Shown here in pieces: positions 57,297 to 64,000 of a DNA stretch of 64,000 bases (its first letter is position 1; the number at the start of each line of letters is the position of its first letter). Under the pieces are notes generated by a model. The model made no database searches. It had not been told where the DNA came from and saw only the letters and a program-made list of their open reading frames with translations. Made by a program: the position numbers and the translations under genes. Source of the stretch: Cricetomys ansorgei (taxonomy: Eukaryota; Chordata; Mammalia; Rodentia; Nesomyidae); NCBI GenBank assembly GCA_026225945.1, contig JAMJFZ010000107.1, forward strand, positions 63,019,501 to 63,083,500, in the 5' to 3' direction.

Positions 57297-57515
57297 GACC
57301 TAGAAAAATGGCTTATTGGTTAAGAACACTTAACTCTTCTTCTAGAGGATCCAGGTTTTTTTTCTGCCACCCACAAGGAGTCTCACAACAATTCTAGATG
57401 ATTCAATGCCCTATTCTGGCCTCCACTGGCACCAGGCAAGTACACAGTACACAACCATAGCATACAGGTAAAACATCCAACACACAAAATAATAAAATAA
57501 TTTTTATTATAAGCA
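57297..57515 (+). mobile_element. B2 SINE
   Basis: AGGACCTAGAAAAATGGCTTATTGGTTAAGAAC...CTAGAGGATCCAGG and an AAATAATAAAATAATTTTTAT tail. It lies immediately behind the L1 tail. Confidence 0.85.
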
Positions 57516-58131
57516 CCATTTTAGAACATTAGTACATGTAGTACAGTACAGTAATACAGTACACACTACACAGAATACTTAGAATCCAGGACATGCTATC
57601 TGATGTGTTAGTCACAATTCCTAGGTTTATGTCACCCAGAAGTGTGACACTTATTTCAACTCAGGTCTTTACAGGGAGAGGGCGCTGTGATTTAAAACAC
57701 ACCTATGGTATCTCACAATCATTTCTATGTTCTCTAGACTTAGCACCACTGTTTGAGGCATATGGTATCAATTTGTATGGTATCAACTTGTAACCTTTTC
57801 TGTAACATTAGTCCCTTTGAAAACCTGATACAAGCCATAAAATGTGCATTTGCATACATTTGACTTTCAGTCAATGTCAAGTGGTTCGTGGCCTCCCATG
57901 GAGTCTATCCTAAGGACGACAGGGCCATGAGAAACATTCTGGTCAGTAGGATTCATTAACAACCCAAATATTTCTAAAATAGTTGATTACCTTCTCTAAT
58001 GCCCAACATTAAGTTGAATTCATAAAAAACCAGTTAAGTAGAAATCAAGTGGCATTGACTCATTGATTCTCAATAAAAGAAAAAGTATCCAGAAACTAAG
58101 ATATGCAACCAAAATATAATTCACAAAATCA
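57516..58131. other. Unique intronic sequence
   Basis: Contains a small GTACA-rich run (57534..57560) and nothing else recognised. Confidence 0.5.
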
Positions 58132-58370
58132 TGGGGCTGGAGAGATGGCTCAGCAGTTAGGAGCACTGGCTGCTCTCCCAGAGGACTGGGGCTTGAGTCT
58201 CAGCACCCACATGGTGGCTCACAACTGTACAACTCCAGTTCCAGGGGACCCAAGGCTTCCTTCTGGCCCCTGGGCACCAGGTGTTGTGTGTGCGTGAGCA
58301 CACACATGGGGGAGGGGGCGATTTATGCAGACAAAACATCCATACACATAAAATAATAATAATAACCAGA
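58132..58370 (+). mobile_element. B2 SINE
   Basis: GGGGCTGGAGAGATGGCTCAG head with almost no change, CACCCACATGGTGGCTCACAAC body, and an AAAATAATAATAATAA tail. It is the least diverged B2 in the window. Confidence 0.96.
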
Positions 58371-59538
58371 AGCACAAGCACCTGAGTTCATACATATACA
58401 AGTATGTGCAGGGCCATCACTTTCAGTATGTAGCAAAATAACAGCAATAATACCAACAGAGGAAGACATCCTGAATGTCCGTTCCTGGGAATACGACTGA
58501 ACAGATTATGTTATGTACATCCATATATTTCATTCATAGAAATCTAATTTTTCTGATTTGCCATGCTGTGTTCAAATCCAGAGACTTGCGCACGCTGGGC
58601 ACTCAGCCACTGAGACATGCTTCTAGCCCTGTGGATGGTCTTATTTTCAAAACAAGAGTGAATACATATCTACTGATGTGGAGAAACACCCACAATACAC
58701 TAGAATGAAAGGCAAGCTCTGTAATAACGTTAGAGTATGGTCTTACCAAATATCCCCCACAAACCTTACTGCTATGAGGACAGAAAAAAGAATCGAAAGG
58801 GATCACAGCAGGCTGTGGACACAGAGGAGGGGGCTCGTTCTTTTCACTAATCTTTGCCCACATTCACTTGTAGAGAGACTGGGATGTTGCAGGTCAGGAG
58901 GCGAATTATCTTATCCTGAGCTAGCTTTAGCCTTCTGAACAACCACTTCTTCCCCACCTCTGTGTCAGAACTAACAACCCATGAAGAAGAGATAAAAACC
59001 CTTTGAACTACTAACTTAGCAGACTACTAGCTTCCTCCTACCCAAAAAGCTAAGAATGCCCTCAGATAGCATCTTGGGACCACAGGAGAGCTTCTCCCGC
59101 TCGCTGTCACCACCCCTCTGATGGACCCATCAACATATTTTGAACTTGTCTTAAGACTTTCTTTGTTTTTTAAAACTATGAAACTGCTTCTGTGTTAGAA
59201 CATGCAATTTGAGGGGACCTCAATCTGGGTTCCCAGGCCACAGTCACTCAGAATGGCTCCGGAATAAATTATCTCCTGTTCTCTTTAAGATGAGCTGTGG
59301 TTTTTATGTTGACATAAGCAAACACTTATTTTTTTAAAGTGAAAAATTAAAAGTTAATAAAAGAAAAACATTCTTCTTCCCCTTCTGAAAAGTGTTGACA
59401 CCCAGGCATGCCTGCCAGAGTCTCTAGGGAATAAAGTGAGGAAAGTTGGGTTTAAAACTATTAAAATAAGGTTAGTGAACCTGAGTATTTCCAGCTTTAA
59501 TAAGATAAACTTGAGAACTTTAGAAAGCAGGAGAGGAA
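58371..59538. other. Mostly unique intronic sequence
   Basis: One ID-like fragment at 58560..58635 (reverse complement: AATCCAGAGACTTGCGCACGCTGG...CCACTGAGACATGCTTCTAG). Otherwise unrecognised. Confidence 0.5.
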
Positions 59539-59690
59539 GTCCAGAGTATTTATTGGCCGGACTGGCTCAATTTGGGGAGCTCTCTAGTCCAAAATATGCA
59601 TTGGTGGGAATGGCTCAATTTGGGGTGCTACCTAGTCCAGAGTAAGTGTTGGTGGGAATGGCTCAATTTGGGGAGCTCCCTGCTCCCAGT
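59539..59690 (+). repeat. 48-bp minisatellite, about three copies
   Basis: GGCTCAATTTGGGG starts at 59564, 59612 and 59660, exactly 48 bp apart, with AGTCCARARTA and TTGGTGGGAAT between. A partial unit precedes at 59539. Confidence 0.92.
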
Positions 59691-60489
59691 GAGAGGAACC
59701 TAAAGAAGTCAGCAGTAGCCACAGCTGAAGACAGACAGGCTCAGAAAATCTACATTGCAATTTCAGCAATATTAAAGAGCAGAAAAGGAGGGGTAGCCAG
59801 ATAGAAGGTGTGTGGTAGAAGCAATGGAAGATATTAGGCAAAACCCCCTTCTCGGCACTAAACTGGAGCAGCTGTGTGCTGACATCTTAATAAGATGTCC
59901 GCTACATTTGTAGCTGTGATCCTCGGTGAACTGCACTGTCAGGAAACTCAGAAAACCTATCACAGGATTGTACCCTGAAACCTGCCCGAAAGAAAACTGT
60001 TGGACTACATGGTAAAAATGTTGAATCCACCATATTTGGTGTTATAGACAAGCATGGCTAAACCCAGTTTACAGAGGAAATGAAACACAGGCTCCAAGCA
60101 GTACACAAGACACCAGCAAAGACTACAGTAGGTGTATGGGAAGCATCTGCAATGCAACCAGACCCCTGGCAGACTGTCCAGGAGTGAGACCAGAATCTGG
60201 GACTGCTGTGAAGTGCCACCTACTGACCAGACCAGCATCTGTGACCAATCTGGAAAAGCCCAGGTGAGGACTGCATTCCAATGCGATCCTTGACTCTGCT
60301 TAGCGCTGTAGCCAGCATCTGTGACCCCATATCACAGAGGAGTGTTGGGCTTCTGGGAGCCCGGGAAGGAAGGCCAAGACATTCAAGACTGAAACTACAA
60401 CAGGGCCAGACTACATTTATACTTAACCCCGCCTCCAGCTCTCTGCCCTAGACTTTCATTCCTCATTTATTTCATATTTATTATTCATT
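59691..60489. other. Unrecognised intronic sequence
   Basis: Contains a repeated phrase, CCAGCATCTGTGACC (60232 and 60312). No gene or known element. Confidence 0.5.
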
Positions 60490-60760
60490 TAGCAGTTAAC
60501 TCTGAAATAATTAAGTTCAGGGCAGAAATTGATGACGTGGAAATGAAGAATTACATAGAATCATAAAACAAAGAATTGGTCTTTGAAAAGTTGAATGAGA
60601 TAAAAAAACAACTTAAGAACAGAAATCACATAATCCTCTTAAGAGACGTGACAAGATTTTTGAAAAGCAAAAAATAGAAAAACAAACCCTGAAGACACTA
60701 GAGATAGCAAGAACACATCTCCACATCTCAGCATACTAAAGGTTACATATCATAAACCTA
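60490..60760 (+). mobile_element. L1 ORF2 remnant (5' part)
   Basis: GCAGAAATTGATGACGTGGAAATGAAG...AAAGAATTGGTCTTTGAAAAGTTGAATGAG follows the L1 ORF2 region ahead of the reverse transcriptase core. It is decayed. Confidence 0.75.
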
Positions 60761-60978
60761 CAGCCTTAGTGGGGTTGCGACCCCTTTGAGGGTCAAACAA
60801 TCCTCTCACAGGGGTCGCCTAAGACCATCTGCATATCAGATATTTACATTATGATTCACAACAGTAGCAAATTACAGTTCTGAAGCAGCAACAGAAATAA
60901 TGTTGTGTTTGGGGGGGTCCCCACAGCGTGAGGGACCGTATTAAAGGGTCGCAGCGTTGGGAAGGTTGAGGACCGCTG
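60761..60978 (+). mobile_element. hAT-type non-autonomous element (URR1-like), second copy
   Basis: GGGGTTGCGACCCCTTTGAGGG, CATCTGCATATCAGATATTTACATTATGATTC and a terminal GGTTGAGGACCGCTG. It is in the opposite orientation to the copy at 42060. The left terminus is degraded and no clear target duplication remains. It sits exactly between two L1 ORF2 pieces. Confidence 0.8.
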
Positions 60979-61290
60979 GTATAGCCAATATTGCACCAAA
61001 AGGAAAAGACTCAAGGCATTTCCAGAAAACCAGAAAAATGACAGGGATCCGCTTTCTTTACTCTTACTCAGTACAGCACTTAGAAGTCTCGGCTAGAGCC
61101 GAGGACAAGTGAAGCAAATGGGATAGACATAGGAAGAGAAGCCAGAGCATCCTTATTTGTAGACGGAATGATTACACGGACAAAATACAAACTGAGCCAG
61201 AAAACGCTTAAGTCTGAAAAATACCTTCACCAAAGGCCGGGATACACAATTAACACAAAAATCAGTAGCGGTCCCCAGTGGATCCAGAGT
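60979..61290 (+). mobile_element. L1 ORF2 remnant (reverse transcriptase part)
   Basis: TATAGCCAATATTGCACCAAAAGG, AGTACAGCACTTAGAAGTCTCGGCTAGAG, then ATCCTTATTTGTAGACGGAATGATT, where the family encodes F-A-D-D-M; here the second Asp codon is GGA (Gly), so the catalytic motif is lost. Confidence 0.8.
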
Positions 61291-61519
61291 ACAGCGGTAC
61301 CAGGCTCTGACTCTGGCTCCAACAGGACCAGCATTTTATACTTCACCTAAGACCAGGATTCTGACCATCACCCCCAGCCAGTTTACGGACTTTAATGAGT
61401 CTGGCCACAGCAGACTCACGTATTTCAAACTGTGGCCAGGTTTTTGCTCTATCCGGTTACCTTCATGCTCAGTGTGCAGCCCCACCCTTGGTGCTGTTGG
61501 CACCTGGCCTCGGGTCAGA
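61291..61519. other. Unrecognised sequence between L1 and ERV-L
   Basis: No element identified. Confidence 0.5.
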
Positions 61520-61819
61520 TGACGGCTATTCTTAGTTGTCAACTTGGCTACATCTGGAATTAACTAAAACCGAAGTTGCTGAGGGATATTTTTCTTAATT
61601 AAATCACTTGAAGTGGAAAGACCTACTTTTAATATGGATCTTCTGAGGTGGGAAGATAGACTTCAATCCAGATCTTTTGAGCCTGCAAGCGACTCCAATA
61701 AATAAAACGAATGATATATATGTATATGTGTGTGTATATATATACACACACACATACATACACTCATACATACACTCATTCTCTGAGGTCTATTCCTCTA
61801 AAGAACACTGACTAATACA
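61520..61819 (+). mobile_element. ERV-L 5' LTR (MT2/RMER-like), 300 bp
   Basis: TG at 61520 and CA at 61818..61819 bound the element: TGACGGCTATTCTTAGTTGTC and CTACATCTGGAATTAACTAAAACC at the front, repeated GGTGGGAAGATAG-type phrases in the middle, a TATA/CACA microsatellite (61707..61765), and ACACTGACTAATACA at the end. The subfamily is named from memory; the bounds are supported by the primer site that follows. Confidence 0.8.
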
Positions 61820-61824
61820 GATTT

Positions 61825-61839
61825 TGATATCAGGAATGG
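61825..61839 (+). other. Primer binding site, tRNA-Leu type
   Basis: TGATATCAGGAATGG lies 5 bp after the LTR. It matches TGGTGTCAGGAGTGG, the complement of tRNA-Leu 3' ends, at 12 of 15 positions. Leucine priming is the ERV-L convention. Confidence 0.75.
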
Positions 61840-61854
61840 TCCTAGGGCAACAGA

Positions 61855-64000
61855 AGATATATTAACTCTCCAGCCCTCTATCCTAACTTTGTTCAAAGGC
61901 ATCTCGATCGTCTATCTCTTCCACAAAATATCACATTGGTTCACTATATTGGTGATGTTATACTGATTTGGCCAAGCAGGAGGTAGCAACCACTTTGGAC
62001 TTCTTGGTTATCTATATGTGCATCAGAGGATGGAAAGTAAAGCCAATCACAATTCAAGAGCCTTCTATCTCAGTGAAATTCTTAAGAGTCCACTGGTGTG
62101 GGGCATGCAGAGACATCCCTTCTAAGGCGGAGGATAAGTCACTGCACCTGACCCCTCCCACCACCAGGAAAAAAGCATAATGTTCAGTGGGCCTATTTAG
62201 AGTTATAGAGACAGCACATTCTTCGCTTGGGTTTGTTACTCCGGCCCATATACCAAATGACTGGAAAGCTTTAAGCTTTAAGTGGGGACTGAGACAGGAG
62301 ACAAGTCCCAGCTGCTGTTCGAGCTGCTCTAACACTTGGATCACATGACCCAGAAGACAGATGGTACTCAAGGTGTCAGTGGCAGACAAGACTGCTGTCT
62401 GGAGCCTTTGGCAGGCCCCTATAGGTTAATTACAGAAGACACCTTTGGGATTTTGGAGCAAGGCTCTACCAACATCTATAGACAGCTATTCTCCTTTTGA
62501 GAGACAGCTCTTGGCCTTCTAGTGGGCCTCAATCGAAACCGAATGTTTGACAATGGGGCCATCAAGCTATCATGAACTAGGTGTTACCTGACCCACCAAG
62601 TCAGCAAGTAGGATATGCACAGCAGCAATCCATTATCAAATAGAAACGGCAGACACATGATTGGGCCCAAGCAGGTCCTGAAGGCACAAGCAAGTTACAT
62701 GAAAAATTACCCAAATGCCTGTGATTTCTACTCCTGTTACAATGCTATCTTGCTGCTTGCATGCATTTATAGCTTCGTGGGGTGTTCCCTATAATCAGTT
62801 GACTGAAGAAGAGAAGACCGGGCTGGTTTACTGATGGTTCTGCAGACTATGCAGACACCATCCTGAAGTGGACAACCCTGGAAGACACTGGAGAAGGGAA
62901 ATTTCACAGTGGGCAGAACTTTGTGCAGTACACATGGACATACATTTTTGTTAAGAAGGATATATGAGCCAGGAGGTGGTGACGCATGTCTTTAATCCCA
63001 GCACTCTGGAGGCAGAAGCAGGCGTATCTGTGTTCCAGGACAGCCAGAGTCACAACAGAGAAATCCTGTCTCAAAAACAAAATAAAACCAAAAAATGATA
63101 AATGGCCAGATGTGCAACTGTTCAGGGATTTATGGCCTGTAGCCAATGTACTGGCTGGATGGTAGGGACATGAAATGAACATGATTGGACAATTGGTGAG
63201 AAAGACATCGGGAAGGAGCGTGTGGATGGATCTCTTCAAATGGGGAAAAGATGCGAAGATACTTGTATCCCATGTAAATGTTCATCAAAAAGTGACTTGA
63301 GGAGCTCAGTGACTCAGTAGATAGGACAGCCTCTTCTGTGGAGTCAGCACCTTTCCCCAGCCATCCCTGTCACTGCCCTGTCACAGACAATCACTAATGT
63401 GGCTAGGGTGGCAAAAGATGGGGGTTATGCATGGGATGGACAATGTGGACTGCCACTCACCAAGGCTGACCTGGCTACAGCTGCTGCTGCTGTCAGACTT
63501 CTGACAACAGAAACCAACGCTGAGCCCCAGGACCAAGGAACTCACTTCACAGCCAGAAAGATGTGACACTGGGCCCATGATCATGGAATCCACTGGTCCT
63601 ACTCTGTATCCCACTATCCTAAAGCAACTGGCCTAATAGAAAGATGAAATGGCCTCCTGAAGACATAGTTACAGTGCCAATTAGGCAGCAGCAGAAGGTG
63701 GGATATGCTTTGAATCAGCATCCAATATATGGTATGGTTCTCCCACAGCCAGAATCCATGGGTCCAGGAATCAAGGGGTAGAAAAGGGTACAGCTCCTCT
63801 CACTACCATACCTAGTGATCCACTAGAAAAGTTTTGCTTCCTGTTCCCGTATCTTTAGTTCTGCTGGCCTAGAAGTTCTGGTTCCAGAGTGGGGAGTGGT
63901 TCTGCCAGTAGACACAACTGGAAGGTGTTGAACTGGAAGCTCAGACCTCCTCCTGGTCCCTTTGGGCTTCTGAAGCCCTTAAGCCAACAGACTGAGAAAA
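61855..64000 (+). pseudogene. ERV-L pol remnant (reverse transcriptase, RNase H, integrase), runs off the window
   Basis: Decayed class III endogenous retrovirus pol in the plus orientation, opposite to Slc20a2. Only the later part of the reverse transcriptase is left: the active-site box reads Y-I-G-D at 61945..61956, so one catalytic Asp is lost. An open piece runs 61968..62180. RNase H shows T-D-G-S-A at 62830..62844. Integrase shows D-Q-G-T-H-F-T at 63531..63551 and the catalytic Glu codon at 63639, with 35 residues between Asp and Glu as in the D,D-35-E family. A stop codon follows at 63645. No gag, protease or early reverse transcriptase lies between the primer site and 61940, so an internal deletion is likely. 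Frameshifts and a B1 (62962..63092) break it further. Not functional. Confidence 0.88.
62962..63092 (+). mobile_element. B1 SINE inserted in the ERV-L pol
   Basis: AGCCAGGAGGTGGTGACGCATGTCTTTAATCCCAGCACTCTGG head, ending AGAGTCACAACAGAGAAATCCTGTCTC and an A-rich tail. A shortened middle part. It proves that the ERV-L is older than this B1. Confidence 0.92.

Larger units (their letters stand above)
10092..64000 (-). other. Slc20a2: Presumed Slc20a2 intron 1 (continues beyond 64000)
   Basis: Everything upstream of the exon 2 acceptor. No strong promoter island or other gene's exons were recognised, which fits the very long first intron known for this gene. It is filled with SINEs, L1 pieces, LTR elements and simple repeats. 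The true first exon lies either beyond the window or in an unrecognised short UTR exon. Confidence 0.7.

Noticed and set aside
61855..64000. Possible intact retroviral gene
   Set aside because: Missing gag and early polymerase, a mutated active site, stop codons, frameshifts and a B1 insertion show it is a dead remnant.

Overview
This is a stretch of a rodent nuclear genome. The only protein-coding gene I can support is Slc20a2, the type III sodium-phosphate cotransporter PiT-2, on the minus strand. Two coding exons are present. Exon 2 (9540..10091) carries the start codon and residues 1-97. Exon 3 (6156..6296) carries residues 97-144. Both are bounded by consensus splice sites, and all junctions are phase 1. 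Positions 1..6155 are the start of intron 3, 6297..9539 is intron 2 (3,243 bp), and everything above 10091 is most simply intron 1. I see no classic CpG-island promoter or obvious exon 1, so the first exon is probably beyond position 64000, although one short CpG-rich block with a strong minus-strand splice donor (about 23707) could be an alternative 5' exon.

The host is a muroid rodent. The interspersed repeats are B1, B2/B3, ID, B4, Lx-type L1 3' UTRs and ERV-L elements. Many B1 copies share the variant GTTACAACAGAGAAA instead of the usual mouse spelling, which together with the repeat mix suggests a non-Mus lineage, perhaps a cricetid (inference).

Layout. 1-10 kb: exons 2 and 3 with low repeat content and a G-rich array. 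10-20 kb: SINE-rich, with a B1 inside a B2 and a solo LTR inside another B2. 20-35 kb: an inverted Lx L1 3' UTR, an ancient inverted L1, a 290-bp polypyrimidine tract, L1 3' UTR copies, and an unexplained divergent direct repeat pair. 36-42 kb: repeat-poor, ending in a hAT-type element with a near-perfect 8-bp target duplication. 43.8-45.1 kb: a 1.3-kb compound GT array. 45-54 kb: SINEs, simple repeats and a second direct repeat pair. 54.5-57.3 kb: an L1 ORF2 end plus 3' UTR with nested insertions. 59-61.3 kb: a 48-bp minisatellite and L1 ORF2 remnants. 61.5-64 kb: a decayed ERV-L provirus in the plus orientation, with a 5' LTR, a tRNA-Leu-type primer site and pol remnants running off the window.

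There are no operons, CRISPR arrays or bacterial-type systems here. The long open frames outside the two exons are products of simple repeats or transposons. The most useful leads are the upstream ORFs in the Slc20a2 leader, the possible alternative leader exon, the two unexplained duplicated segments, the solo LTR, the internally deleted ERV-L, and the large GT and CCT arrays.
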